A stretch of DNA of 64,000 nt, taken from positions 27,002-91,001 of the forward strand of contig JAOVVO010000306.1 in assembly GCA_028564675.1 (NCBI GenBank), given 5' to 3'. Numbering within the stretch: position 1 is the first letter of the stretch; each line of letters starts with the position of its first letter. Below are positions 25,072-38,600 of the stretch, one piece after another. The notes beneath the pieces were generated by a model that was not told where the DNA came from, did not search any database, and saw only the letters and a list, made by a program, of their open reading frames with translations. Source of the DNA: Onchocerca lupi. Lineage: Eukaryota; Nematoda; Chromadorea; Rhabditida; Onchocercidae. The translations under genes were made by a program, and so were the position numbers.

Positions 25072-28000
25072 CGATCAGTTTATTGATAGAAATTATCGGA
25101 TCTTCTACAAGTAGATGAAAATGATATGATTGATTAGAAGTTTAAATAAGGAACATGAAGTGATTTACTATGTGACCCGTCGAAACTGTAAACGATCGGT
25201 TTGTGAGAATCCCATCGGCGTAATTCAGAACGAATGAATTTCCGTTTTGTACGTCGTCCATGCTGTATTGTACTCTCATAGATTTGATAAGCTTGTTCTG
25301 CATCCAAAACAATATCACCTGAAATAATGCAAATTTCAGGAATTAAATTTTCTTGACTTAATCATTAAAATTTTAAATTTATATTGATATATTCACTAAA
25401 TTTATATTAATATTCTATTTTTACTGTTATAAACACATAAATATTCTCATCCTGAAAAAATAGAAATTGAATAGTCAGAATGAACTTAACAACCATTCGT
25501 TTCTTCATAAAACTTTTTAGCCTTCAAATTATGAAATTTTAATATGTTGAATTGAATTTTCCAATCAAATATCGCTTCGATATTAACATTTTCGATGCAT
25601 GCATTACAATGCACTTCAAATTTACTTTTTCATGATAATGCTAAAGTAATTATGATTAATTTTCTTTTTTTTTTTTTTTTTTCTTGTTTTTACTTCTTGG
25701 ATGACATAGTTCACATAATTACTATGCCAGTAACAGTAAATCTTGATTTAAATGACCCATTTATGTTAATTACTCACATAAAAATACTTTATCTAGCAAA
25801 AAGTAAATTTATAAAAATTGATTAAATATGATCGTAAATCACTACTGTTGTTACAGTAGTATAAATGGATATTGTTATACTTATGCTAAATAAATGAGGT
25901 CGAAATAGTTTGAAAAAATGACTATCTCTTTCTTCAGAAGAGAAAAAAAAAAAAAAAAAAAAAGAAAAACGAAAAAAGAAATTAGGTAAAATGGAAGAAT
26001 GTTTTCAATGAGATCGAATGACACTCTGCATCAATCTATATGAAAAGAAAATAATTTTCGAGATGTGAATTCTGATAAACAATAGGATTTCAATGAATTG
26101 TACAATAAAAATGATAATTCTGATAAACAATAAAATATTAATGAATTGTATAATAAAAATTAGTTCAGAATAAAAGAGCTTAATGTTTTAAGTAATATTA
26201 ATGATACTATATTAGGGATTAAAACAATTCGACGATATTGCTATGTCCACTCTTAACACTATCAATTAGCTAATACAATAAGATAGATAGTTCTGATAAA
26301 AATAAATAAGCCTTTTAGAGGAATAGCGAAAAAATATTTGAAAAAAAAAAAAAAAACTTTTTACCTTCATAATATCGTCCATTTTCTTCAGGATTCAACA
26401 CAATATTATCCTTTTGTCGTCTTTCAAATTTTGCAATTTCTGTTCCGATCTAAAATTGTTCATATTAAAGCAAATATTTTTAATTTTCTTATTTTTCCTA
26501 GCAATTTCATTTTATTCATTTTACAAAAATATTTTAATATTTGATGAATTAATTATCTAAACAACAATTGTAATTGTATGGTGCAGAATTTTAATACTTG
26601 CATTTGAGATTAAAAACTTTTATTACTCTAAGGTATAAGTGATGAATTTAATAATCAATTCATCACTAAGAAAATTTTTTATCAAAGATGATAAAGTATT
26701 TGATAAGATAAGAAAATAACGAAAAGGAAAAATCGTAAAGAACGTTATTTCTTATCATTTTTTCTTTTTAATTACTTTCTATGATGAGTTACTTAATTCA
26801 GATATGATCAATTAAATCAATTCTCCATCGATTTCTTATTTTTTATTTTTTTCTTTTCATTCATTTGCTTCTATCCGGTAAAAAAAAAAAAAACAAAAAG
26901 ATTCAATTTAAATTTAAAGAAATTCTCAGAGCAATATTATAATCTAATTAATCATGATTTCATAATAATGATTTTATAATCTTTTACAATTCTCTATCCA
27001 TCTACTATTTTCTTTGTTCTTCCTGTAATATTTATATTTCAAGTTCTTAAAATTATTTTTTTAAAAGTTAAATAAAAATTCTTTTTATTTTGACATCGAA
27101 TATTCGGTTTATTTTTGATTCTATAACAGCAATGTACATAGTATTATTGATGAACGAAGAATGAGTCAATATTTTAATGTAAATTTCAATTTTAATTAAT
27201 TATTTTGAAATGCTATTACTTATGGAATAGGAATAAATTGCCTTTTTTTTTTTTTATTATGAAAATATTATAGCTTAAAATTAGGTGATAGAATCCGAAA
27301 TAAAGAGCAAGAAAATTTGTATTTTAGAAAAAAATTTGAATTTTTCAAATTTTATTAGGCTTCTGTTTTCTTAAAAACTCTCAAATATTCCTGATATGAA
27401 ACATTGAAAAGAATTTTTTTTCAAAATAGTAAATGGATCATTATGTTAAATCTTAATTTTATTTGTACTGAATTTTTTAAGTTTTATAAGAAAAAAAATC
27501 AGATAAAAATTGAAAATAGAATTAATGAAATGAAATAAATAATTATTGTTACACCCAGCAATTTCAGCAAAAAATTCGTTTTTTTTTTTTTCGGATTTCC
27601 GATTGTTCATAAGTACATTGTACCAGCTGTCACACTACTTTCATTCAATTTTTTACTAAAAAAAAATTTTAAGAAAATAAAAAATTTTCTTGTGCAATGA
27701 GCATATTGAAAAAACTGGTTAACAGGAAAGTTCAAGGATCAATGTCATGAAAAGATCAGAATCGTGAAAGATCAAAATCGTTCCAAGAAATGAATTTTTC
27801 AGAAGCTATGCTAATGAGAAAAGTAATTGAATAATCCGAGAGAATCAGTAGAATATGATAAACATTAATTCATTTTACAAATTTCATTCATTATTTGTCT
27901 TTCAAAGATAAAAACTGTTAGCGAAAGTTTCGATAATCAATGATACTTTTTTTAAAGAATGATTTTTAAAATAGTTATGAATATCGATTAATAGCAACTA

Positions 28001-29559
28001 TTATTTTCTTCATAAAAGTGATTTTGCAAGTGATAGTTGATCCACTGGGATAATTGAAAATTATTTTTTCAGATTATTAAGTTAGAATAGAATTGAAATT
28101 TTTGTCCAAAAATTTCTACTTATTTTTTAAAAATTATTCTTTTTAATTTTTCATTTTCGATAACTATTTAGCTTTAAATTCATGATTATACAAAGTAATT
28201 ACAATTTTATTTGTACACTTTGCATATCTTCTTAAAATCAATCATTACTGTTCCTTTTACAAATGGATCATCCGGATATCATGACTGAAGAAAACTTTTC
28301 ATCAATCAATAGTGATTGATCAGAATTGATCAATCGTAATTATTTTTGGAATATATAATTGAGAATTTCACGGTGTTGATGTGAGAATAATTCTATAACC
28401 TATGGATTAAAATTCTATCTGAGAGTTTTGCCAAGAGAATATTATTGAAAATTTGGATTTACTCTCAAAGATTTTCTCGTAATAACTTTTTCTCTATTAA
28501 AATTCATTTCTCAGCATATCATCTTCTCTATTAAAGTCCATAGATCAATGATAAACTGTAGTATTTCAATGATATTTTGTAAAATATCATTGCGAATACT
28601 ATAGTTTAACGTTGATCTATGGATTTTTCTAATGAATATGATTGATTTAAATTGAATTTAAAAAAAATTTTTCATTCAATAACGATATCCAGTTTGCAGT
28701 TAAGCAACCTGTAAGGTTCATAAGTTCAATTAACACTTCCTCTTCACTGTTCTCGTAACTGGTTTCTTGCATTGCATTCACCCTCTCATAATTCTTTTTA
28801 TTAATTTCTTGTTTTTTTTTTTTTTTTTGTTTACAAATAAAAATCTCTCTTCTATTTTCCAATATTTTGCTGTTTTTCTTTTTTTTTTTTTTCAATTGAA
28901 TGAAAATTAAGGTGGAAAATGATGAAACAATAAATTTAATTCTGTTAAGCAAATGCTCAAAAAATTTTCTTATACAATGAGAAAATGTTTTGTAGAGTAA
29001 ATATTTGAGAAATTTTAACTAACAACTATGATACTGTTGTTACTCTTTTATTGATTTAAGATATTTTAACGTTTTTTTTTCTTTTTTTTTTTTCCTATCA
29101 ATACTTCCTGTTTAATGCTGTAAGATTAGTTTTGTGAAGATGAAAAAATAAAATTTAAGAAATATTCATTCTTACCGTTGCAGAACGTTTTATGGTCGAT
29201 CGTTGAGCAATTTCTTCTGGATGTTGTTTAGCTTCAAATTTTCCAATCTTTTCCAAATAATATTTGACTTTCTGAATCTCGTCCGCACTTTGCCCAAATG
29301 TTTTCGCTTTTTCTCGAATTATTCTCTGAGTTGCAGTAATTTTGTTGAATTCGACCTTTTCATCGTGAAATGATGATGATAAAAGAGGATCATTGAGAAA
29401 AAATGCTCCATCAATAGGTGTACTACAGGTGTACAAAATAATCAAGATAAATATTAACCAGTAATAATTCGAAATGATTAATGCTAAATTTCTAGTTCCA
29501 ATTGCAGTAGATAGAAAGTTTGAAAAAATATTGCTGACGAATGATTTTAATAATGCCAT
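21059..29559 (-). CDS. astacin-family zinc metalloprotease with EGF-like and CUB domains
   Basis: Eight exons give 553 residues: 29559-29176, 26449-26365, 25318-25169, 23518-23322, 22836-22640, 22249-22024, 21691-21423, 21212-21059. A hydrophobic segment (YYWLIFILIILYT) after about 35 residues is a signal peptide with long n-region or a signal anchor. A propeptide follows and ends at a furin-like RRTKR (178-182). The catalytic domain has the zinc motif HEVAHALGFWHE (278-289) followed by SRPDR, and the Met-turn SIMHY (333-337). Next come an EGF-like segment (CQRGGYTDPRRCGRCRCPDG) and a CUB domain (about 426-545) starting CGGRIEL. This is the plan of nematode NAS proteins, secreted enzymes used in cuticle moulting, hatching or matrix processing. 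Which NAS member it is was not determined. The stop shortly after the CUB domain could hide a further exon: an alternative donor exists in the last exon (CAG then GTACGC). Intron 1 is 2.7 kb. Confidence 0.93.
23195..23272. repeat. short diverged direct repeat in an astacin intron
   Basis: Two units of about 38 bases share GATGATGA, CATG, AA(T/A)ACGTG and CTTCTGCG in the same order. They lie in intron 4 of the astacin gene (22837-23321). No function is suggested. Confidence 0.4.
24979..25013. repeat. GC-rich imperfect inverted repeat in an astacin intron
   Basis: Two GGCCGG-containing arms (TGGCCGGCCAC and GTTGGACCGGCCA) flank an A+T-rich spacer. The GGCCGG motif is the same as in the GC island of the Helitron-like copy at 8291-8330, so this may be a terminal fragment of the same family. 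A poly(A) run follows at about 25042. Confidence 0.4.
28533..28628. repeat. long near-perfect foldback hairpin in astacin intron 1
   Basis: The arms 28533-28577 and 28581-28628 are complementary over about 45 bases. Read as RNA, nearly all differences are G-U wobbles, with one A-A mismatch and one bulge, around a short A/T-rich loop. It lies inside the 2.7-kb first intron of the astacin gene. It could be an intronic microRNA-type precursor or a young foldback transposon. The loop is short for a microRNA. Confidence 0.5.
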
Positions 29560-30119
29560 ATGAACTTTGACATCGACCGAAAAATAAGATAGCAGAAATT
29601 TGAGGTAGATTTCTTTTACAAAATGCACCAAAATTTCTTACATTCAGCACAAAAATAATTATCAATTTATTATAATTGAAGCATTTATTCGAATCAGGCA
29701 GATAAACGTTTATCCTTTTCGTTTTGTTTTTTTTTTTTTTTTTTTTTCTCGAAATATTTTACCGTCTCGTTTACAATCTGAATAAATTGAACAAAGATTA
29801 GCAAATTAATTCTCGAATTATTTTTTTTTTTATGAATGTAACATTAATCGATCAAACTTAGAAAATTTATAACTTTCTTTTTTCTTTTTTTCTTGTAAAA
29901 ATGCTAAAAAGTAAAATGCGCAAAAAAAAAAAAAAAAATTTTTATCATCACGATAATATCATCCACCAATTAACCATTATCACCAACTATCATCATCAAA
30001 ATAGAACGAAAGATAACGGGACAAGAGTATGGCGTTCAAATATTTTAGAAACGCGAGAGAAAATGTAATTTAACAGCAGGTATGAGGACATTACTAAAGA
30101 GAATAATGATGACAAAACG

Positions 30120-30204
30120 ACACATACACACACATACACACACATACACACACATACACACACATACATACACATACATACACATACACACATACATACA
30201 TACA
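30120..30204. repeat. CACACATA/CATA microsatellite
   Basis: About 85 bases built from CACA and CATA units. All six frames through it read open as His-Thr-Tyr or Val-Cys-Met-type repeats, which explains several overlapping long frames here that are not genes. Confidence 0.9.
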
Positions 30205-30790
30205 TCAATCGTGAATTCATCAGAAACACGCCCCATAATACTTACTATAAACTTGATGATTTCAAACAATCACTATTCATTTCATCTTAACCCATTCAAT
30301 ATGATAAAATGATTAAGCAATCCTGATAATCATTTTGACAATAGTGGTAATTTTTACTGATGATTAGACGGATAACTAGAAGCGTTGATATAGACAGATA
30401 TCTGATCTAAAACTGTAAAACTTTTTCGTTATCGAAAAAAAAAAATGATAATGATAGATGGATAGATATCTGATCTAGAATTGTCGTATCATTATTAAAA
30501 AAAAAAAAAAAAAGAATTTTCCTAAAATGATTTTGATAAAAATTGAAAATAAAAAAAAAAAAGCGAAAATTTTAGTAAAAATCAATTATTTTCAAAAATT
30601 TATAAAGAATGTTTGATGAATGTTTCATGGTTCTATTGAAACTATTTCGTGCTCCATTGAATAATAATTTTTGCTTCATTGAACTTTTAAATTTGCAAGT
30701 ACAGAAAATGATGAAAATTTTGAAAGTATACCATACCAAATTTAAGTATACTGTACTAAGGTATACTGTACTAATTTATACCAAATAGAT

Positions 30791-30820
30791 TTAAATAAAT
30801 CTATGCGTAGATTTATTTAA
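30791..30820. repeat. perfect 13-base inverted repeat, 4-base loop
   Basis: Arms TTAAATAAATCTA (30791-30803) and its exact reverse complement (30808-30820) flank TGCG. Just upstream, about 30740-30775, GTATACTGTACTAA occurs twice in tandem. No function assigned. Confidence 0.5.
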
Positions 30821-33011
30821 TTAAAGAAGCTATAATTGACAATAATTTTCATTTAAATTTCCGATGAGAAATAAATTAAAAAATTTTTAAATTCGACAAA
30901 AATTTTACAAAACTTTGGTATATCCATTTGTGTGAGAAGCATAAAATGTATAAATTGGATGATAACATTAGAATGATATATATAATATCTATTTTGTAAC
31001 ATCAAAAAATGATACATAGCGAAATTTGAAGCGAAGCAATTACGATTTTTTAAAAAAACATAAATTTGATAAATTATTTCAATCTGAGAGATTTGCGATC
31101 ACTATGATTATCTTGGGTCCGGTTTTGTCTCTTTTTTTTTTTCTTTTCATTCTTTTCTCAGCAATGTAACATTTATGAAAATTTTATGATAAAACTAATA
31201 AATTTAGTGAGAAAAAAAAAAAGCTGAAAATGATAATCTTTTTTTCATTGGAAATTTACTGATTTCTACTATTATATGCATAATTTATTGATTAAACTTA
31301 TTTTCCTTATTTTAACTTATTTTCGCTTATTCCAGGAAAAATAAGAATCATTTGTATAATCAGTATTATAATAATTATTACCATCAGTACTGATTGATAG
31401 GTACAGTATATTACGTCTCTTTTATCAATAATTTAATTATCACCAAATTTTCATCACTTCATCTTATCACAGAATCCAGTTTAAGCGTTTTATCATTTAT
31501 TCATATATGATTTGTCAAATTATTATTTTTCACCCCAAAGAGATGCTCGAACCAGATTTTAATGGAAGAAAATGTTTTAAATCAAGATTTTCTTGCAAGC
31601 AACAACATTAGCTAATAAACTAGTAATTTATCAAACAATGTTTACTGATTAAGTATGAATTATCTTATAATCACTGATAACATAGTTATTGCTATTTCAA
31701 AATTTCCAGATTTTAACATTCGAATGAAATAAGATGAAAACATTTTCATAGGAAAATAGATGAATGATTCAACTTCAAAACAATCGTTTATTTTGATTTC
31801 CATTTGCAAATAAATGCTCATTGCAAAACTTCGAAATAATACTATGGAGAGAAGTTGGTATTATTCTGATTGTCGTAAATTCAGATTAATTTTACTTTTG
31901 AATAATAATTCAACGCTCAAAAATATCATTTATTAGTTAAAAAAAAAAAATAAAAATGAATTTTAACATACCTTATACAAATATTATGATGTATAAAATA
32001 TTTTGTTACTAATACAATCAAAGATTTTAGTTTGTTTTCGAACCAATTAGATAGTTAAATTTGATTATTTTAGATAAATCCTCTTAATTTATTTTTTTGG
32101 AGACTCGATAAGTCTCGTAATTAATCGTAAGAATTGCGAGTTTTTTTTTTTTTTTTCATTTCATTAAAAGCACAATAGATCGAAATGGGAAATTAAACTT
32201 CAATATTTCAAATATGTTGATCTTTTATCAAATGACACTTGACCTTTTTGCTATAAATTCATTTATTGCATTCTTTAATATTTGTTTTTTAAGCATTCAA
32301 ATTTCAAGACAAGAATTATGAGAAAAATCAACAAGTTCACCTATGCTTTATTAGCTTAAATTTAATCCCATCCATGTAAACTTTTTATTTTCAAAACTGG
32401 ATTCAAAAATCATCGACCAAATTTTCGCTGTAATTTTAAATAGACAAATTATTACACACTCCAATTTATAATGTCAATATATTTTCAAATTAATTAAACA
32501 TGTTGTATTATTCTATCAATTTCAACAATACATCATTTTCCATTGAAACAATAGTCATCAATATTATTTGTATAAAGCAAATTTTGGTAGAATTATCAAA
32601 GGAAATTAATATTTGTGATCAAATATAAATTAATTCGGATTAATTAAAAACTCTATCTTGCTTTCTTAAGATAACAATTGATAAATAGAGAATGTACAGA
32701 ATGAGAATGAAAATCTTAGAAATTTGATTCAATTTTCAATCTTCAAAATTTTCCCTCTTAAATTTTAAGATTGAACTCAATCTAACTAATCTTACTTGGT
32801 CACATAATTACGATAGGGGGGGAAGGAATATAAAGAGTGGGCTTATTCTCACTCATATAATAAAATTTTATAATGAAATTTACTAAAGTACTTAAGAAAA
32901 ACTATTTATTAAAATATTTGAATTTAAGAACAAGCTCAATAAAAAGTCCATTAAAATTTGTTAAAATATTTGAATTATCTTCCACTGCATAACATTCTAT
33001 TTCCAATCAAA

Positions 33012-33323
33012 ATGGAAGCTTTTACTATTTTGCGTTCTGTTCCTAGTAAGTTGTTCCCAATGGATTGAATAATTTTCATTGTGAGCGACCAGGGTGATAT
33101 AATGCCACTTTGTGTTTGTTACTTTGACATCAAAGCGGTACGTTTTTTGAGTGCTCGTACTCCTACTTGTCGTTTATCAACTTTTTTGGGTGTTATCTCA
33201 GGTATCTTCCTGGGACTTGCACGGGATTTGTTTCTTAAACGCCTCAGAAATGTTATCGGAAACAAGATCAGTAAAATTACTAGAGGAAATTTACATATTT
33301 TCAACAATAATGTATGTATTTGA
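33012..33323 (+). CDS. candidate small protein gene, function unknown
   Basis: A two-exon model (33012-33045, 33202-33323) gives 51 residues, starting MEAFTILRSVPS and continuing IFLGLARDLFLKRLRNVIG. The donor is A|GTAAGT and the acceptor TTATCTCAG after a T-rich tract, and the phases agree. The segment has noticeably more G+C than its surroundings. The peptide has a basic amphipathic middle such as might target mitochondria, but no family was recognised. It ends 276 bases before BCL7 on the same strand, so it could be the upstream gene of an operon or a 5' part of that transcription unit. Other frames, including one on the minus strand (33307-33119), are also open here, so the model is weak. 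Confidence 0.3.
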
Positions 33324-33599
33324 TAAGTTAAGTAAATTACTTTCTTTCACAAAGTAATCAACTATTGCTCACTAATTAATATACTCTATATGAATGTTAT
33401 TGGAAGATAAGTAACATTGCTATTATAGAGCTTACCTCCACGAAGTTAATTATTTTCGCCTTTTACTATGCGTTGTAGTACTATGATTTATCTTCGAGAT
33501 AGCATTGCACGTTGATATATTGTTTCAGATAGTTCAAATCCAAGATATTTTCTTAGAATTTTGCTCTTGTATGACACGTCGTGGCTTAATCAACAACAT

Positions 33600-34896
33600 A
33601 TGTATGCACGCAGCCAGCGCGCAGAAACGCGCAATCGTGCGAAGGATGAATTGAAACGGGTCATTAATTCGGTAGATAAAGTTCGAAAATGGTAATTAAA
33701 TAGTTTCATGTTTTAATTTATAAACAGTTTTAAATAAAATATTCCGTGAATACTAATGATTCGTAAACGAACTTCCGTATTCTGTTTCATAAGATAGTTC
33801 TCTTTTTATCAATTATGACTCGCAATCATTCCTCAAGATTTTCTAATTCACTTTAGCGGGAAAAAGGAGAATTTTATAACGTCCAGTTTCTATCAGTTAT
33901 CATTGATATTGCATAATAAAATTCCTCTATCAGTGTCAAGTTTATTTCTGAACAGGCAAACTTTTTCGAACTCGTGCTGAATGACATGTTTGACGGAGAG
34001 AATATGGATGCATTTATCGGAGATGTATTTCTTATTTCTTGAAATAGGACGCAGAATGACCTAAGAATATGTGACCTCAATGTTATGTTATGTTTGGTGC
34101 AGTAATATGTCTTAAGATTTTAAAATCCAATTTTTGCAGGGAGAAGAAATGGATTGTAGTTAAGGACACGCAAATAAAATTATTCCGGTGGGTACCGGGT
34201 AAGATTTTTGAAGTATTCAAGATAACGATGCAGAAAAGATTCGGAAGATTTGTATGTTATTCTGATTTCTATCAACTCATATTTACTATTCTGCACTCTT
34301 TTTTGTCTTTGTTTCAGTGACAGCAACAACGAATATTACAAAAATACCACAAAAATCTGTGGTGCAAGATCAAGATGAAAGTACAACAATCGCATCATCG
34401 GAAAATACTCAAGATTCAACTGCATTAGGTATTATTGTTTGTAAGACATGTTGCTTAAGCACTGTTCCATGTGTTATGTCGATTGTTATTCAATGAAGAA
34501 CAATAAAATTTTGAAAACTAAACCTCATTTCATTTTTCAGTAGGTTATAATATGTTTTCCCTGGGTTCGGAATACACTTTATATCATAGCGATGAATAAG
34601 ACATTGTTCAACTAAGGAGCTATATTTGTTAGCTGAGTAGAATCGTAAAAATAAATAGTATAATGTTGAAAATTATTGCAGAGAATAGCGATGTAGCACG
34701 AGTTCGCGCCTTTAGTAATTTGAATGATGACTCTAACACTGGTTTCTCTGAAGGAGGATTCGATAGCGATTCCAATCAGACTTTTGAAGCAGTTGGTTTC
34801 CAAAGTCAAAGCAACAACAGCAGTACACCCAATGGTTCAACAGACTTTAGTGAAATGCGACAGCAGGAGCAGGAATCATCGGAGATTAAATCATGA
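33600..34896 (+). CDS. bcl-7: BCL7-family SWI/SNF (BAF) complex subunit
   Basis: Four exons give 158 residues: 33600-33691, 34140-34198, 34318-34428, 34682-34896. The first 50 or so residues are the conserved BCL7 domain: SQRAETRNRAKDELKRVI, DKVRKWEKKW, and TQIKLFRWVP. The rest is Ser/Thr/Asn/Gln-rich, acidic and probably disordered, as in other BCL7 proteins. BCL7A/B/C are accessory subunits of the nuclear BAF chromatin-remodelling complex; vertebrate members are about 200-230 residues, so this one is shorter only in the tail. The start at 33600 was chosen because it begins exactly at the conserved N-terminus; another ATG at 33604 is out of frame. Confidence 0.94.
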
Positions 34897-35647
34897 ATGT
34901 CGTAGTTATATTGGCCGGTTCACGTTGTTTGTACATACGTATTCTTTGTGCTACTTATTTTGACACTTGCTAATGATTTTTTTACTTTTTTTTTATTCAT
35001 AATATTGATAACTTAATAATTAAATATATTTATCATAGTAATTATACTGGTTTATCTATTGATATTCTAAGAGAATGCGCAGAAGAAAAGTACATTTGTC
35101 CTACTTCTCACTATTCTCACAGTTCCCTCAACTCAAATGTCTTAATGACTTTGATAAATTAAAATAAATGAACTCCAATATAATTACTATAGGAAGGTAA
35201 TAGCATATGCAGTGTCTATTTCACACATCATTTTATCCATAATTGCTCGATTGTATGATTTTATGATTCTTGAAAAGAACTTTTGGAAAGATTTTATTAC
35301 TAATTATCGAATCGTTTACTATTGACTATTTAATGTTTGTTTCATTCTATTGGTTTAATAATTTTTAATTTAACCGGTGACTGGTGACATTGGTGACAAT
35401 TCAAATGATTGATATAAATTCAAAAAATAACAAAGATTATCGTGATCATTCAAGTTTCATCCAACAATATTTTTTAATGGCAATGAAATAAAATTGGTAA
35501 CATTTAAAACTTGAATTTAATTCAGGAAAGCGAAGAAAAAAAAATTGAATCCTGTTTATTTTTTCTTGCTTTATCACAAAATAATAATTGTAGCGAAGAG
35601 CAACATTATTTCAAATTTTTGCCGTAAAATGAATTGGCCTTTAATAA
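34897..35647. other. convergent intergenic region between BCL7 and the MMP gene
   Basis: About 750 bases containing the 3' UTRs of the two convergent genes. No other feature was recognised. Confidence 0.5.
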
Positions 35648-38600
35648 TCATTGAGAAAAAACAGCAATAATAACAATAATAATAACAGCTAAAAGTGAAA
35701 TATGTGGTACATATCCTTTGCTTGAGATTTTCATTGCCAACGGGCAAAAATGCCATAACTGCGATGTAGTGATCGGTGATGCTGCTGTCATATTTATGGT
35801 ATGAAATTTGTAAGCTGTTTCACCATTGAAAAAATATAAAACTGAAAAAAATTTTTCTTCCTTTTGTAAATTAAAAAAAAAAAAAAAAAAAAGAGGAAAA
35901 CTACGATATATTTTTTTGAAATATTTGCAATTTATCTTATCAAATCTATTAACTTTTTGCTTTGAAAAAATATAGATGAAACATTCATTCGAAAACTAAT
36001 TGATAAGAGGGAAAAAATCGGAATTCCTATTTTTTTTTTTTTTTCTTAATGATAGAGGAATTATGTTAATTATGATAAGTTGAAGATTGTGAAATATAAG
36101 GATGAGGAAATGATTATTATTGATTGAAATAAATGAAGAGAGAGAAAAAAAAAAAAAAAAAAAAAAAACAAAACAAAACAAAACTAACCATTATTATAGG
36201 TAACAGCTGCGCTAGCTTGTTCTGGAATACCATGCCATGTTGATGCAATCTTTCGTGGATAACCAATTTCCACTTTTCCAGATTTCTATAACAATCTTTT
36301 TTTATTGTTCGAAAAAATGTGAAATGAACAATTGATTAAAAAAAATTTTTTTTCACCATTTGAGATATTATTCTAACCTTATCAACTCTCCAGAATTCAT
36401 CATTTGTCCAGATATACATCGGTCGTTCGGTCCAATAGTTCCACGTATAAACAAGTCGAATGCGTTCAATGGAAGCTGGTAAACCCAAATCGGTGAGTGT
36501 TTTCTTTGAAATAAGATGTTGACCGTTGAATATATAAATATTCTTACCTAAAATTAATTCAAAAATAAATAAGAAATTTCGATATGTTCCTGTAGCTCAA
36601 AATTTTCAAATACTTGTATAAAATCTATGAATCAATCAATAAATAAATGTATATATTGAATAAATCAATCAATAAATAAATATATTTAGCATTGCACAAA
36701 AGTCTCAAAAGATATTCTAATCAAATAGGATCTTCTAGGAATCATTGGAAAGGATTTCAATTCTCTCTCGGCAACACTTATCTCGTCCCAATTTTTCACT
36801 AACGTAACCCACTTCTTCTATTTCTTTTAATCAGAAATTACCACAATGATTATCTTCTGATAAGTGATAAGATTCTGATATACCTGAAAACAAATAGATT
36901 TGATGATCACTTTCTACTGCTGCATCTATAGGCCATGCTGCTTCTTTCCACAACGTATTGATATGACGTGGAGTTTGACTTAGGACACCATCTTGACGTA
37001 TACGCCAAAACCATTTATCCTGAAAAGCAAATCAAATTGAACGAATACATGTATTATATTTCTTTGATTGATCGGAATTTTATCGAATTTTAAAGAATCT
37101 TCTTTCTTACAGAAATCAATTCCAAGATGAATGTAAGAATAATAGTAAGAAAAAGAAAGGAAAAAAAAAAGAACTTTAAAAACAAAGATTTCTTGTCGTA
37201 TAGAAGCAACAGCATCGTATTCAGATTTGCATGGATCAGGTTCTGGAATGGGTAGCTCTGGAGTATCTGGATGAATTGTTGGAAATCGATCTGAGGGTTG
37301 ATCAGATCCTCTTGGTAGTGTTGGTAATCGTGTAGTAGTACTAGGTAAATGTGGCCGAGGAGTATCAGTTGATTTTCTTGGATGATAATCCGCTCCTGAA
37401 AGTAATATTAAGTATCAAAATTACTCTGTTATGAACTACTTATTAACAAAGATATCCTTAATTACTAAATCAAATATTTTGTATTATTTATAAAGCCGAA
37501 ATTATTACTATTTGCACTATCTAGCCTTTCCAGTAGAAATAAAACATAACCATTTCGAAATACGTAAAAGAGATTTACGATCTAGCTTTTTATTTACGAC
37601 TTAATTTTTTTTGATTTGCGATCTAGTTTCAATACATTTTTTTTTTGGTATAAGATAACCAATCATTCGCACTTATTACAACATCAAAGTCTAAGTCACT
37701 AATAATTAATTTTATAATTCATGTCGCTAATTGTTGAATTGATGGAAAAAAAATATTATCTATATAGGAAATCTATTACCACCATAAAGAGTTCGAACAG
37801 CTAATAAATCGTCGTAAGAGAGTTTTGGCAATAAATCATACTGATAGAAAGAATACATGATACTGTCCTGTTGTTGTGAATGTGACAAACCAATACTATG
37901 ACCAAATTCATGCATTACAATCGAACGAAGACTTACATCTGCAATTGTTTTCCTTACAAAATAATCCAATTTTGCCAGTAATGATAAGACAATAGTTAAT
38001 ATTACGATATCTATTATCAGGACCAAAAGATTATGATAGTGAGAATTTAAAATCAATGTACCAAATTATAAGTTTATCAAAATAATTCTATTCTTCGAGA
38101 TTAATCGAAACATTTTCTTCATGATCGAATCATATATCATTGCAAACAATAAATACTAATAACTTACTTCTGTAATATAATTAAATTTTTGAGAAAATTA
38201 GGATGAGAAGAATAATGTGCATGCTTACTCACGCTGCCTGTAAGGATCGCCGATAGGTGCTATAGTCCAATGTTCATCATCATCCAGATGAATATCACCA
38301 CCAATACCTTCACCAGGTGGAAATGCATGTGCTAAAATTTGACCACTTCCATCAAATCGATATGGATCACCGTGATCACCGATTGCAAATTGTATCTTAA
38401 CATCAGCTTCTAATTCTGGTCGTATTTCGTGAAATTGAATTGGTAGTATATGTTGCCAATTGTTAATTGCTTCATTTATCTCACGTCGTATTACACCCAA
38501 ATTCGGAATACTTCGTGATGGATTATTTACACTATAATTTTTAAAAAATTATTTGAAATATCTGTATAACAATTAAATATTTCATATTTTTGATAATTAT

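Larger units (their letters stand above)
29560..33011. other. gene-poor region upstream of the astacin gene
   Basis: It should hold the promoter of the astacin gene, transcribed leftward from 29559. It contains the CACATA microsatellite at 30120-30204, many poly(A)/poly(T) runs and a perfect inverted repeat at 30791-30820. No coding exon was supported. Confidence 0.5.

Noticed and set aside
29996..30312. Overlapping frames reading Val/Cys/Met/Tyr or His/Thr/Tyr repeats
   Set aside because: They are translations of the CACATA microsatellite.
35574..35756. Minus-strand frame with Tyr/Cys run overlapping the MMP last exon
   Set aside because: The phase from exon 9 and the acceptor at 35842 select a different frame that completes the hemopexin domain.
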